A stretch of DNA of 64,000 nucleotides from Corynebacterium auris (GTDB taxonomy: Bacteria > Actinomycetota > Actinomycetes > Mycobacteriales > Mycobacteriaceae). How positions within the stretch are numbered: the first letter of the stretch is position 1; each line of letters opens with the position of its first letter. Below the pieces are notes generated by a model that saw only the letters and a list, made by a program, of their open reading frames with translations, was not told the origin of the DNA and ran no database searches. The stretch spans positions 682,001 through 746,000 of the forward strand of contig NZ_CP047047.1 in the NCBI RefSeq assembly GCF_030408575.1, in the 5' to 3' direction. The position numbers were made by a program, and so were the translations under genes. Positions 19,231 to 28,261 of the stretch are shown here, in pieces.

Positions 19231-20658
19231 GTGTTTTCCCGTACCCTGCCAGCGCTCCTGGCCGCGGCCGCCCTCGCCGTGGGCGCGCCCCTAGCAGCCG
19301 CGACCTCGGCCGTGGCGACGATGCACGGCGACGCCGAGTCCTCCGACACCTTCGCGTTCGCCGGGCCCGCCCCGGGCCCTCTCCGGGCGGACTTCCACGT
19401 CAAGGCGGCGGCGTGTCCGACGATCCTGGCCGATTCTGACGGTGCGATCTGGGCGCTGTGCACGAAAATCATCGACCGCGCGCCCGTGGCCATGCTCCTT
19501 GACCCGCTAAGCGGCAAAACCCTCGCCAGCATGGACATCCCCAAGGGCTCCCTGCTCGGCGGCGTCTACGCCTACCTCGACGAACGCGGCCGGCTGGTCC
19601 TGGTCACGGGGAACAACGAGCTGGTCAAGCTGGCCAAGAACACCGGCGGCGGCGCGGCCACCATCGCCGTCGACGAGCGCTTCAACGTGGCCGGACTCCT
19701 CGCGCCGGGCGACTCCGTGGTCGGGCTCGTGCCCGATTCCGCCGGCAACATCTGGCTGGCCACGGCCCGCGGGCGCGTGGGCGTGCTCGCCGCCGACGAG
19801 GGCAACCATTCTGCCCCCGCGCTGCGCGAGTTCCAGCTGGGGCAGGCCACGCCGGGCGCGGGCGAGCGCATCGACAACTCCATCTCCGCCCACGGCGAGC
19901 GCGTCGCGGTGGCGACCTCGCACGCCCTCTACGTGCTGACGGCCGACCGCGGGGTGCTGTGGCGCCAACCCTACGACCGCGGCAGCGCCCGCAAGCCCGG
20001 CCAGCTGAGCTGGGGCACCGGCGCGACGCCCACGTTCTTCGGACCCACGGGCGGCGAGTACGTGACCATCACGGACAACGCCGACGACCAGGAGCACCTG
20101 CTGGTCTACTCCGCCGCCGACGGCGCTCCGGTCTGCTCGGCCCCGCTGTTTAGCCCAGGGCGCAGCGGCACGGAGAACTCGGCGATTGGGGTGGGCACCT
20201 CCGTGGTCGTCGCCAGCACCTACGGCTACCCCTACCCGGCGGTGCCGGAGGGTGCCGGGCCGAGCAACCCGCCGCTGGCCGCCTTCACCGGTGGTATGGA
20301 GCGCTTCGAGGTGCCGGAGGCCGCCGGGGGGCAGTGCGTGCGCTCCTGGTCCCAGCCCATCGCCTCTGCGGCCGTGCCGCGCCTGTCCACCGCGAACAAC
20401 ACGATCTACACCGTCGAGCGCCCGCCGCTTTTCGGCGTGACCGGCCTCGCCTTCGACGCCATTACTATCGACGCCTCCACGGGCGCCGTGACCTCCCGCA
20501 ACCGAATCGCCCACACCCCGCTGCGGGACACCCTGGAGATGGTGGGCACGATCACGCCCGGGGGCGTGTGGTGGCAGGGCGCGGTCACGGGCGTGTACCG
20601 GATGGAGGCGGGCGGCCCGGGCGGGCTGTCCTCCTGGCAGTCGTCCTCCGCAGGTTAG
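19231..20658 (+). CDS. Secreted propeller-like hypothetical protein
   Basis: A 475-residue exported protein. GTG 19231 opens a signal peptide (MFSRTLPALLAAAALAVGAP, cleavage probably after AAATSA). The mature part has repeating motifs typical of beta-propellers (DSDGAIWALCTK, DSAGNIWLATARGRVGVL, ADGAPVCSAPL, IDASTGAVTSRN) and several Cys. I do not recognise a specific family; it may bind or degrade an extracellular ligand. A -10-like TATGCT ends six bases upstream of the GTG, suggesting leaderless transcription. Divergent from the GntP gene, possibly sharing regulation. Confidence 0.65.
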   Translation: MFSRTLPALLAAAALAVGAPLAAATSAVATMHGDAESSDTFAFAGPAPGPLRADFHVKAAACPTILADSDGAIWALCTKIIDRAPVAMLLDPLSGKTLASMDIPKGSLLGGVYAYLDERGRLVLVTGNNELVKLAKNTGGGAATIAVDERFNVAGLLAPGDSVVGLVPDSAGNIWLATARGRVGVLAADEGNHSAPALREFQLGQATPGAGERIDNSISAHGERVAVATSHALYVLTADRGVLWRQPYDRGSARKPGQLSWGTGATPTFFGPTGGEYVTITDNADDQEHLLVYSAADGAPVCSAPLFSPGRSGTENSAIGVGTSVVVASTYGYPYPAVPEGAGPSNPPLAAFTGGMERFEVPEAAGGQCVRSWSQPIASAAVPRLSTANNTIYTVERPPLFGVTGLAFDAITIDASTGAVTSRNRIAHTPLRDTLEMVGTITPGGVWWQGAVTGVYRMEAGGPGGLSSWQSSSAG

Positions 20659-20723
20659 GCGGCGTTGGCTGGGTGGATTTTTGGAAATTATTTGCAATAG
20701 CCGTTGAAGGTTCTCCGAAACGG

Positions 20724-20758
20724 ACGTATCGTGGTTATGTCACCGAAAAACGATACGT
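20724..20758 (+). promoter_or_regulatory. Inverted repeat before the 3-hydroxyacyl-CoA dehydrogenase gene
   Basis: ACGTATCGT (20724-20732) and ACGATACGT (20750-20758) form a perfect 9-bp inverted repeat, spaced 17 bases, ending two bases before the ribosome binding site AAGGAGA. A -10-like element (TTATGT) lies between the arms. It could be a repressor operator or an RNA hairpin that hides the ribosome binding site. Confidence 0.5.
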
Positions 20759-20774
20759 TCAAGGAGACGGATTT

Positions 20775-21653
20775 ATGACTGACATCAAGAATGTGACCGT
20801 TCTTGGCGCTGGCGTCCTCGGCGCTCAGATTGCCTTCCAGATTGCTTACAAGGGCTTCAACGTGACGTCGTGGGACATCGACGATGACGCGGTGGAGGCT
20901 GCGAAGAAGCGCTTCGATTCCTTCGAGGACCGCTACGTCGGCGAGGTCGAAGACGCCACGAAGGAGGGTGTCGCCGAGGCCCGCGAGCGCCTGAAGCAGA
21001 CGTCCGACTTGGAGGAGGCCGTGAAGGAGGCCGACCTCATTATCGAGGCCGTGCCGGAGAAGGCCGACATCAAGGACGACGTGTGGTCCAAGGTGGGCAA
21101 GGCTGCCAAGGAGGGGGCAATCTTTAGCTCTAACTCCTCGACGATGCTGCCCTCCGACATTGCGCCGTCGAGCGGGCGCGAGGAGGACTTCCTGCACATC
21201 CACTTTGCCAACAACATCTGGGTGCGCAACATCGCCGAGATTATGCCGCACAAGGGCACCAAGGACGGGCTCGTGGAGACGCTGACCGAGTTCGCCGAGG
21301 AGATCGGCATGGTGCCGGCCGTGCTGGAGAAGGAAAAGGGCGGCTACATCCTCAACTCCCTGCTCATCCCGCTGTTGCGGGCGGCACAGGAGCTGTGGAT
21401 CGATGGTTACGCCACGATCGAGGACATCGACAATGACTGGAAGGTGTCCACCGGCTCGCCGGACGGTCCGTTCGAGATCATGGATCTGGTGGGCCTGCGC
21501 ACGCTCTACGCCATCGAGTCCAACGAGATCGAAAAGGGCGACGTCCCCGAGTGGCAGGAGCGCTTTGTCAAGACCGTCAAGGAGGACTACCTCGACGAGG
21601 GCCGCTACGGCGCCGAAAACGGCAAGGGCTTCTACGACCACAGCGAGAAGTAG
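20775..21653 (+). CDS. 3-hydroxyacyl-CoA dehydrogenase
   Basis: A 292-residue NAD-dependent dehydrogenase of the 3-hydroxybutyryl/3-hydroxyacyl-CoA family. The N-terminal Rossmann fold has GAGVLGAQIAFQIAYKG followed by WDIDDDAVEAA. LIIEAVPEKADIK and FSSNSSTMLPSDIA follow, with the catalytic His in HIHFANNIW and Glu in AEIMPHKGT. The C-terminal domain ends GRYGAENGKGFYDHSEK. ATG 20775 is set by the Rossmann start and by AAGGAGA. It could act in fatty-acid or butanoate turnover; no other beta-oxidation gene is adjacent. Confidence 0.88.
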   Translation: MTDIKNVTVLGAGVLGAQIAFQIAYKGFNVTSWDIDDDAVEAAKKRFDSFEDRYVGEVEDATKEGVAEARERLKQTSDLEEAVKEADLIIEAVPEKADIKDDVWSKVGKAAKEGAIFSSNSSTMLPSDIAPSSGREEDFLHIHFANNIWVRNIAEIMPHKGTKDGLVETLTEFAEEIGMVPAVLEKEKGGYILNSLLIPLLRAAQELWIDGYATIEDIDNDWKVSTGSPDGPFEIMDLVGLRTLYAIESNEIEKGDVPEWQERFVKTVKEDYLDEGRYGAENGKGFYDHSEK

Positions 21654-21675
21654 CGTGAGCTAAACCTTCGGGCAG

Positions 21676-21715
21676 CCCGCGCGGTGGCACATCAGGTGCC
21701 GCTGCGCGGGTTTTC
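21676..21715 (+). terminator. Intrinsic terminator after the hydroxyacyl-CoA dehydrogenase gene
   Basis: CCCGCGC (21676-21682) pairs with GCGCGGG (21704-21710), extended inside by GGCAC/GTGCC, and is followed by TTTTC. Confidence 0.85.
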
Positions 21716-21916
21716 TCATGCTTATCGACGCCACGGCTCACGCGCAGGGCCCAGCACATGGATCTCCATTTGAGCGCCCGGTTCGGCGCGCGGCGGGGAC
21801 CGCGCCGAGCACAACGCCCTCGTCCCCGGCGCCGGGGGTGTCTATAGTGAAGGACACCGCGCCTGCGGCGCGCAGGAAACGACCGTACACCTCGAATGAC
21901 AGGAATGGGAGAACCT

Positions 21917-22675
21917 ATGACTCGCACACTCAAGGCTTTGGGAGCTACTGCCGCGGCCGCCGGGCTTCTGGCGGTGGCGGGCTGCAGCGAGCAGGAGGAT
22001 CCTGTCGGCTCCGCCCCGGAGACGGCCCAGGACGATCCGGCGAACGCGCAGAACGCGGAGAGCCCTTCGCCCGCCCCGGCGGACGATACCGCGGCGGAGG
22101 AGCCCGCAGATCACGACTTCACCACGCTGCTTGAAGGCATTACCTACAAGGACCAGCAGATCAGCGTGGGCACGCCCGAGGAGATCGCGCAGTTCAAGGA
22201 GGTCGCCGAACTCACCAGCGGCGAGTTCGAAGACGTCAGTGTCGAGCCGCCTGCCTGCGACGAGGCGTTCCGGGAGAGCTCGGGTTCCTTCGACTCCTCG
22301 CAGATCGCGCCCGAAACGCTGACGATCGGCACCGCGATCATCGACGACCTCAACATCGTCGCCTACGACTCGTCCATCGCGGACGATCCGCTGGCTAACG
22401 CGGCGGTCAACCTCGACCAGTGCAGCTCCATGACTGTCGAGGTGGCGGGCCTCACCCAAACCGTCACGGTCGAGGAGCAGCCCTTCGAAGCCGACGCGGA
22501 GGACGGCTACTCGATGATCCAGACCACCGACGTCGGCGACGGTCAGCCCTTGCAGGTGTACAGCACCCTCGCGGAGAAGAACGGCGCCATCGTTAGCCTG
22601 AGCACCAGCGCGACCGACGAGGCGTCCATTCAGGCCGTCAACGACACTCGGGGCATGATCCTCGAGCGCCTCTAG
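21917..22675 (+). CDS. Secreted lipoprotein of unknown function
   Basis: A 252-residue lipoprotein: signal peptide MTRTLKALGATAAAAGLLAV with lipobox AVAGC, then a low-complexity acidic/Pro linker (residues about 25-65), then a compact domain with Cys residues in PPACDEAF and LDQCSSMTVEV. The pattern (a domain with one disulphide and a 'TVTVEEQPFEAD... GYSMIQTT' sheet) is like mycobacterial Lpq-type proteins of the DUF5642 kind, but I am not certain of the family. ATG 21917 follows GGGAGA. It is the last gene before the accessory block. Confidence 0.72.
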   Translation: MTRTLKALGATAAAAGLLAVAGCSEQEDPVGSAPETAQDDPANAQNAESPSPAPADDTAAEEPADHDFTTLLEGITYKDQQISVGTPEEIAQFKEVAELTSGEFEDVSVEPPACDEAFRESSGSFDSSQIAPETLTIGTAIIDDLNIVAYDSSIADDPLANAAVNLDQCSSMTVEVAGLTQTVTVEEQPFEADAEDGYSMIQTTDVGDGQPLQVYSTLAEKNGAIVSLSTSATDEASIQAVNDTRGMILERL

Positions 22676-23020
22676 GGCCACCCCGGAGCAAGCAGCGGGC
22701 CCCGACGCCCCGCCCGGATACTCAGTATCTTGAGCCTTCCCCTCGAGGCGAGGGGAGGAGGGGCCAGGTCTGTTGGCACCCAAGGCTTGTGGCGTCACCG
22801 TCATTGCAATCATTGCGTTCACCGTGGGCATCAGGAACCACTTATATCGCGCGTTCCGGCATGCTCCGGCCACGTCTGATCTGATGTAGGTAGTCCAGTT
22901 CGGCTTGGGAAGTGGTCCGTTTCGGCGCGGAAAAGTAGCCCATTACCCCGTTGCGTCGCAGGTTCGCCCCGGGTCTGGTGGAGGCTTTCAAGCCCGGGAA
23001 AGATGATGAGAGTCCGACGG

Positions 23021-23815
23021 TACCGAGGAAGTACAGCGTTGAGTTCTAGCAGCGGGCTACGCGGTGAGCGATGAACTCTCGGACGGGCCCTGATTCGGCC
23101 TGCGGGGCGATCAGGCGGGCCGCCGGTCAGTTCGGGGTGCACCGTGGAGCGTTGCGGAGGTGGGTCCGTCAGGCCGAGCTCGAACGTGAAGTCCGTCAAC
23201 TGCGCCGGGCCAACGAGATGTGGAAGACGAGCGTGGCTTTATCGGCCAACACTGGGGCCGGTTCGTGCTTGAGCCGATCTGTGGCGGCTTGAAGGATGTC
23301 GTGCGCAGAACGCTCCGCGCGATCACTCCGCCGCCCAGGCCAGATCGCCCCCGGCACGCGGGAATCTCGGCGTCTGGCTGGCCGAGGGCATCGGGGTGCC
23401 CGCAAGATCAGCCGGAAGTTCGTTGCCGCCGCGATGCAGCTCTGGCTCGCCGATCTGACCTACGTTCGCGCGCACGCGGGCTGGCCCTCGTGGTGCTCGT
23501 CATGGACGTTTTTCCTTGGATGATCGCCGGCTGGCGAGTATCCGCGCCACACTGCGTACCGGTCTGGCGCTCGACGCCCTCAACACGGGCCTGATACATC
23601 ACAGCGATACAGGAAGCCCAGTGTCGAGCGGCGCGCCAAAGCCTAGCGCATCCGCAACCCGATCATGCGGCCCACAAGCGGCTGAAACAACGTCGCCGAG
23701 TCCGGCGAATAGTAAACCACCGACGGCTTCACGGTGCGACCAGGCTCGCCCCGCCAGCCGGGTTCGAGGCCAGTCACCGTGCACTTGGCCCCCTGGTTGC
23801 GCCAGTAAGAGGACG
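23021..23815 (+). pseudogene. Decayed IS3-family transposase (orfA and orfB remnants)
   Basis: Fragments of both IS3 transposase frames survive. OrfA begins near 23021 (PRKYSVEF), is broken by in-frame stops at 23047 and 23065, and continues RRAAGQFGVHRGALRRWVRQ and RRANE. OrfB pieces follow in shifting frames: LADLTYVRAHAGW near 23450, ALDALNTGLIHHSD near 23570-23610, and VNHRRLHGATRLAPPAGFEA near 23715-23780. The remnant ends where the ABC transporter gene stops. No terminal inverted repeats were recognised. The stretch 22676-23020 before it contains no gene I can support. Confidence 0.8.
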
Positions 23816-23818
23816 TGG

Positions 23819-25471
23819 TTACGCATCTGTAGACTGCCTCCTTTTTGGTGTGCTTTCGACGATCTTTCCGTCGGCCACTACGAGGGTCCGTTCTGCCAGA
23901 CTCACGATGTTTGCATCGTGGGAGGTGAAGATGACCGTGGAATCGGTCTCCAACAACCTGCTCATGGACAGCTCTGCTGACGTTGAATCGAGAGCGGATG
24001 TTGGCTCATCTACAAGGATGACCGGCGATTTTTGAAGGACAGCGCGGATGATGGCAACTCGCTGTCGCTCCCCGCCCGACAATCCACTATTACCGGAGCC
24101 TACTAACCTGCTTAGTCCATCGGCGCTGGCAAACTTCTTCAACCCGAACTGATCTAGCATGGCGATTAGTATTTCGTCGCCGAAACTCTCCTCTGTGCCG
24201 AGGATCAGGTTCTCTCTGAGCGTGCCGGGAAGTAGGTCAGGCTCCTGTTCAACATACGCAACCATGGTTCGAAGAGCCCTTCTGTTCCAGTCTTCGAGGT
24301 CTTGTCCTCCAACACGGATATGGCCGGACGAGACATCGTAAAACTTCAGCAGAAGACTGAATATGGTGGTTTTCCCGGCGCCAGAAGCGCCTGTGAGCGC
24401 CACTTTCTCGCCTGCGGGCACCGTTATGGATGCGTTATCTAAGATCGTTTGCCCCTCCCGGCTGTACGAGACTGAGTCAAACTCAACGGAGCCAGCGGGG
24501 ATGGACCTGGGACCGGGAAGCGAATCTGACTCGGTTGAATCTTCGACTTCGAGGCTGAAAAGCCGGTTAATTCTGTCCAGTGCCCCTCGCGCTTCAAAGA
24601 AGGTGCCAAGGGACTGAGACACCTGCACGATCGGGGCAAGCATCAGAAATAGCGCGGTAACGAAGACGGTAAGTGACTCTCCCGACAAATCACCGTTGCT
24701 CAACCTAATGGAGCCGAAAAGAACAACCGCGAGAAGTGCAATGTAGGACGTTACAGTGCTCAAGGGCTCAAGAACGGCTTCTACAAAACTCATCCTCCGC
24801 CGGTTTCGGTAGGCGTGGTCGATCTCGGTTGCCAAGTTGCCAATGACTCTCGTTTCCACCCGAAAAGCCTTGATAGTTCGAATTGCAGATAACGCCGACT
24901 GGAGAATGTCCCCGAGCGCTGCAAGGTGGTCTTGTACTTTCGAAGAGTGGTTTTGTAGCGAGCTCGAGATAGCCACAATAACCACTAAGGCCACCAGCAG
25001 CACTGCTACAACAACCAGGAGCAATTTCCAGTCCACCACCGCCATATAGATAAGCGCACCGATGATGACGGTGAACCCCCCGACGAAATCAGTAAGGGTG
25101 GAAGAAAAAGCAGTACTCACGATGGAGGTATCTGACGTGACCCGTGTGGTAAAGCTACCTGACCCGCCCTTTTCGAACTCGCCCACCCGCAGGTAGAGAA
25201 GGTGATTCGTGATCTTTTTGCGCATGTCACGGACCGTTCGATCCGCTGCGATTGAGACCACGTACATAGTGGCGGCTGTCAAAAGGGTTGAGCCCAGAAT
25301 AGCTAGCAGCAGCAGTACAAGGGGTTGCTGAAACTCTCCGCTACTGACTCCGGATATCAATTGGCCGACGAGCGCGGGTTGGAAAAGAGTAACAACGGTG
25401 GTTAACAATGACAGGACGATTCCTAGAGTGATCAGCCCAGCATTGCTCCGCAGAAGGTTAAAGACAGTCAT
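23819..25471 (-). CDS. ABC exporter, fused permease and ATPase, low-GC and probably acquired
   Basis: A 550-residue half-transporter. Residues about 1-290 hold six membrane helices (LITLGIVLSLLTTVVTLFQP and others). Residues about 325-550 are the nucleotide-binding domain: Walker A GASGAGKTT, Q-loop YVEQEPDLLPG, signature LSGGERQRVA, Walker B VILVDEPTSALD and the H-loop His in IFTSHD. This is the MsbA/lantibiotic-exporter layout; it probably works as a homodimer. Its base composition is clearly poorer in GC than its neighbours. It lies between an IS remnant and a tRNA, which suggests horizontal transfer. Substrate unknown. Confidence 0.85.
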   Translation of the reverse strand: MTVFNLLRSNAGLITLGIVLSLLTTVVTLFQPALVGQLISGVSSGEFQQPLVLLLLAILGSTLLTAATMYVVSIAADRTVRDMRKKITNHLLYLRVGEFEKGGSGSFTTRVTSDTSIVSTAFSSTLTDFVGGFTVIIGALIYMAVVDWKLLLVVVAVLLVALVVIVAISSSLQNHSSKVQDHLAALGDILQSALSAIRTIKAFRVETRVIGNLATEIDHAYRNRRRMSFVEAVLEPLSTVTSYIALLAVVLFGSIRLSNGDLSGESLTVFVTALFLMLAPIVQVSQSLGTFFEARGALDRINRLFSLEVEDSTESDSLPGPRSIPAGSVEFDSVSYSREGQTILDNASITVPAGEKVALTGASGAGKTTIFSLLLKFYDVSSGHIRVGGQDLEDWNRRALRTMVAYVEQEPDLLPGTLRENLILGTEESFGDEILIAMLDQFGLKKFASADGLSRLVGSGNSGLSGGERQRVAIIRAVLQKSPVILVDEPTSALDSTSAELSMSRLLETDSTVIFTSHDANIVSLAERTLVVADGKIVESTPKRRQSTDA

Positions 25472-25507
25472 TATTCAAACACCCTGGTTCAGGCTCTAGC
25501 CGGAGGA

Positions 25508-25717
25508 CTACAGTTGATGCAGTGCCTCAGCGATTCCATTTCGCACCCTAAAACGATAGCAAAAGACAGGATCCTCATCTTGCGCGTAGCCTGCCGAACG
25601 GACCGGCATCACCCCATACTCAGATGTGGAGGGCGAGACCTCCTCGGCTGAGAGTGTCCGTTTGTTCGTGTATGAGGTTCTGATCTGAAAGAGTTTCACG
25701 CACAAAACACCTGACAC
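25508..25717 (-). CDS. Orphan small ORF upstream of the ABC exporter (69 aa)
   Basis: A reading frame from GTG 25717, reading MSGVLCVKLFQIRTSYTNKR and ending FRVRNGIAEALHQL, 36 bases before the transporter gene and on the same strand. An in-frame TAG lies two codons upstream of the GTG, so it cannot be longer. It has no export signal or leader-core pattern. It may be a small co-transcribed protein or the 3' remnant of a larger deleted gene; the second fits the decayed surroundings. No homologue recognised. Confidence 0.35.
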   Translation of the reverse strand: MSGVLCVKLFQIRTSYTNKRTLSAEEVSPSTSEYGVMPVRSAGYAQDEDPVFCYRFRVRNGIAEALHQL

Positions 25718-25805
25718 CCTCTAGGAAACCAAGAAAAAGAGCCTCTACGAAACCCGGGGCTTGACACACCCCAGAACAAAAACAACTGGGATGCCGGTCC
25801 GTCCA

Positions 25806-25850
25806 GCATGTCGCGACTCATGCGTCAAGCATGACGCGACTCATGACAAA
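25806..25850. repeat. Two-copy tandem repeat beside tRNA-Arg
   Basis: GCATGTCGCGACTCATGCGTCAA (in two parts, 25806-25828) is followed directly by GCATGACGCGACTCATGACAAA (25829-25850), about 23 bases per unit with few differences. Each unit has a CATG...CATG symmetry. The array ends two bases from the 3' end of the tRNA gene, at the edge of the low-GC accessory block. Confidence 0.6.
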
Positions 25851-25851
25851 G

Positions 25852-25924
25852 CGCCCCAGAGAGGAATCGAACCTCCGACACCGGCTTTAGGAGAGCCGTG
25901 CTCTATCCACTGAGCTACTAGGGC
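25852..25924 (-). tRNA. tRNA-Arg(CCU)
   Basis: The reverse strand folds as a full cloverleaf: acceptor GCCCTAG/CTGGGGC, D-arm GCTC-AGTGGATA-GAGC, anticodon stem CGGCT/AGCCG with loop CTCCTAA (anticodon CCT), T-arm GGAGG-TTCGATT-CCTCT and discriminator G at 25852. The CCA end is not encoded. Confidence 0.93.
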
Positions 25925-25941
25925 AATACAGGTAGCGTACC

Positions 25942-26181
25942 CTACGCGTTAAGCTCCTCGTACTTGGCCTTGACCTGCGCGAACGGCGGGTTGGTGTCGT
26001 GGGTGCCGTCGGAGTAGCGCACGGTGGGCACGACGCGGTTGCCGCCGTTGACGGACTCGACCCAGGCGGCGGCCTCGGGGTCCTGGTCCACGTCGACGAC
26101 CTCGTAGTCCATGTCGGTGCCGCTCAGGGCGGCGAGCAGTGAGCGGCAGAAGGGGCACCAGGTGGTGGCGTAGATGGTCAT
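25942..26181 (-). CDS. mrx1: Mycoredoxin (glutaredoxin-fold, mycothiol-dependent)
   Basis: A 79-residue thioredoxin-fold protein starting [20 protein letters not shown] with the redox motif CPFC. The TVRYSDGTHDTNP segment contains the usual SDGT element; the family cis-Pro is in RVVPTVRY. It closely resembles mycoredoxin-1, which uses mycothiol to reduce mixed disulphides. Its start overlaps the folA stop (ATGA), placing it third in a thyA-folA-mrx1 operon. Confidence 0.9.
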   Translation of the reverse strand: MTIYATTWCPFCRSLLAALSGTDMDYEVVDVDQDPEAAAWVESVNGGNRVVPTVRYSDGTHDTNPPFAQVKAKYEELNA

Positions 26182-26654
26182 GCTGTCCTTTCGAAACGTT
26201 GGGACGTGTAGCGCAGCCCGCTTGTCGACGTCTCCCAGCCCGCCTCGGAAACCAGCGTGAACGCGTCGGGAATGCGGGGCGCGTAGACGGGGGTGGAGGG
26301 GGCGGTGCGGGCGTCGATAAGCGTGCGCTCGATGACGTCCACTGTATCGAGCGTGGCGGCGTAGAGCTGCGCCCCGCCGATGATCCAGGCGTCGCCGTCG
26401 AACTCCTCCGGCGGCCGCGGCACGACGGTGGCGCCGCGCGACCACTCGCCGGGCGCGCGCGAGGAGACGACGATGTTATCCCGGCCCGGAAGCGGGCGCA
26501 CCTGGAGCGACTCCCACGTGGTGCGCCCCATGATGACAGGGTGGCCCAGCGTCACGGCCTTGAAGCGCTTGAGATCCTCGGGGAGGTGCCACGGCATGCC
26601 CGCGCCGTCGCCGATGACGCCGTCGAGGTCCTCGGCCCAGATCGCGCCGATCAT
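26178..26654 (-). CDS. folA: Dihydrofolate reductase
   Basis: A 158-residue enzyme reducing dihydrofolate with NADPH. Landmarks: [32 protein letters not shown] with the catalytic Asp position filled by Glu/Asp in [31 protein letters not shown] and [13 protein letters not shown]. Start at ATG 26654 overlaps the thyA stop (ATGA), and the gene's stop overlaps mrx1. The coupling to thyA is functionally sensible, since ThyA produces dihydrofolate. Confidence 0.94.
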   Translation of the reverse strand: MIGAIWAEDLDGVIGDGAGMPWHLPEDLKRFKAVTLGHPVIMGRTTWESLQVRPLPGRDNIVVSSRAPGEWSRGATVVPRPPEEFDGDAWIIGGAQLYAATLDTVDVIERTLIDARTAPSTPVYAPRIPDAFTLVSEAGWETSTSGLRYTSQRFERTA

Positions 26655-27448
26655 ACGGACACCTGCGCTGTGATGGTGGGGTGGGGGGCGTAGCCCTCGA
26701 CAGCGATGTCGTCGAAGGTGTACTCGAACAGGGAGGGCGCCTTGCGCAGCGCGAGCTGCGGGTAGGGCCGCGCCGTTCGGGAGAGCTGCTCCTTGGCCTG
26801 CGCGATGTGGTTGTTGTAGATGTGGCAATCCCCGCCCGTCCAGATGAGCTCGCCGACTTTCAGCCCTGTCTGCTGGGCAAACATGTGGGTCAAAAGGGCG
26901 TAGGAGGCGATGTTGAAGGGCACCCCGAGGAACATGTCGGCCGAGCGCTGGTAGACCTGCATGGACAGGGTCCCCTCGGCGACGTAGAGCTGAAACAGCA
27001 GGTGGCAGGGCAAAAGCGCCATCTTGTCCAGCTCGGCGACGTTCCACGCCGAAACCAGGTTGCGGCGCGAATCCGGGTTGTCTCGCAGCGTCGCAAGCGC
27101 CTGCTCGATCTGGTCGACGTGCCGGCCGTCCGGGGTGGGCCAGGAACGCCACTGCACGCCGTAGACCGGGCCGAGCTCCCCGGTGTCGTCGGCCCACTCG
27201 TTCCAGATGCGGATGTTGTTGTCCTGCAGCCAGCGTACGTTGGACTCGCCGCGGAGGAACCACAGCAGCTCTCCGACGACGCCCTTGAAGTAGATGCGCT
27301 TGGTGGTCAGCAGGGGGTAGGCCTCGGAGAGGTCGTAGCGCAGCTGGCGGCCGAAGACGCTGAGCGTCCCGGTGCCGGTGCGGTCGCCTTTCGGGGTTCC
27401 GTTGGTGAGGACGTCGTCAAGCAGGTCCTCGTAGGGGGTGGGAACCAT
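26651..27448 (-). CDS. thyA: Thymidylate synthase
   Basis: A 265-residue ThyA that methylates dUMP using methylene-tetrahydrofolate. Motifs: [52 protein letters not shown], the catalytic Cys in [31 protein letters not shown] and [10 protein letters not shown]. It leads a tightly overlapping thyA-folA-mrx1 operon. The upstream CysQ gene ends only 10 bases before it, so it may be part of the same transcript. Confidence 0.95.
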   Translation of the reverse strand: MVPTPYEDLLDDVLTNGTPKGDRTGTGTLSVFGRQLRYDLSEAYPLLTTKRIYFKGVVGELLWFLRGESNVRWLQDNNIRIWNEWADDTGELGPVYGVQWRSWPTPDGRHVDQIEQALATLRDNPDSRRNLVSAWNVAELDKMALLPCHLLFQLYVAEGTLSMQVYQRSADMFLGVPFNIASYALLTHMFAQQTGLKVGELIWTGGDCHIYNNHIAQAKEQLSRTARPYPQLALRKAPSLFEYTFDDIAVEGYAPHPTITAQVSV

Positions 27449-27458
27449 GGATACCTTT

Positions 27459-28232
27459 CTAGGCCGCGGGGCCTTCGTAGTCGCCGTGCTCGTCGCGGAA
27501 GGCGGCGCAGATGCTCAGGATCTCCTCGGCCAGCTCGGGGCGGCAAATGAGCAGGTCGGGGATGTAGGTGTCCGCGTTGTTATAGCGCAGCTCGGAGCCG
27601 TCGAGGCGCGAGCAGTGCAGCCCCGCCGCCAGCGAAACGCCCACGGGCGCGGCCTGGTCCCACTCGTACTGCCCGCCGGCGTGGACGTAGGCGTCGTAGT
27701 CGCCGAGCAGGACGCGCATCGCCTTCGCTCCCGCCGATCCTACGCCGACGGTGTCAAAGCCGAGCGCCTCGGCCACCGCCCCCGCGATCGCCGGCGGGCG
27801 GTTGCGCGACAGGGCGATCTTGCGCGCGTACGGGCCCGAGACGTGGCGCACGTCCGAGGACTTGAACACCACCCCCAAGTCCGGCAGGCCCACCGCGGCG
27901 TGGGTGGGCACCCCGTTTTCCACCAGTGCGACGTGCACAGCCCAGTCCTGGCGGCCGGTGGCGAACTCCTTGGTGCCGTCGAGCGGGTCGACGATCCACA
28001 CCCGGTCCTTGCCCAGGCGCTCCTGGTTGTCCGCCGCCTCCTCGGAAAGGAAGCCGTCCTCCGGGCGGTGCTGGGACAGCACCCGGGCGATCCAGTTCTG
28101 GGCGAGGTCGTCGCCCGCCTCGCCGAGCTCGCGGCCCCGCAGCAGGCCGACACCCCGGATGCCCTTGAGAATCTCGCCGGTGCCCTGCGCGATCAGGTTG
28201 GTCAGCCGGAAGTCAGAGTACGAAGCCGTCAT
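27459..28232 (-). CDS. cysQ: 3'(2'),5'-bisphosphate nucleotidase / inositol-phosphatase family (CysQ)
   Basis: A 257-residue Mg-dependent phosphatase. Metal-binding motifs are [32 protein letters not shown] (DPLDGT) and the C-terminal [20 protein letters not shown], where WD binds metal. The KEF after DPLDGT is characteristic of CysQ, which removes phosphate from PAP generated during sulfate assimilation. Divergent from lhr with a very short intergenic region; upstream of thyA. Confidence 0.88.
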   Translation of the reverse strand: MTASYSDFRLTNLIAQGTGEILKGIRGVGLLRGRELGEAGDDLAQNWIARVLSQHRPEDGFLSEEAADNQERLGKDRVWIVDPLDGTKEFATGRQDWAVHVALVENGVPTHAAVGLPDLGVVFKSSDVRHVSGPYARKIALSRNRPPAIAGAVAEALGFDTVGVGSAGAKAMRVLLGDYDAYVHAGGQYEWDQAAPVGVSLAAGLHCSRLDGSELRYNNADTYIPDLLICRPELAEEILSICAAFRDEHGDYEGPAA

Positions 28233-28261
28233 GGTTATGACCCTACCGTAGAGTGACAGCC

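Noticed and set aside
25756..25772. GGGGC-N7-ACCCC-like hairpin as terminator
   Set aside because: Short stem without a T run in either direction; not convincing.
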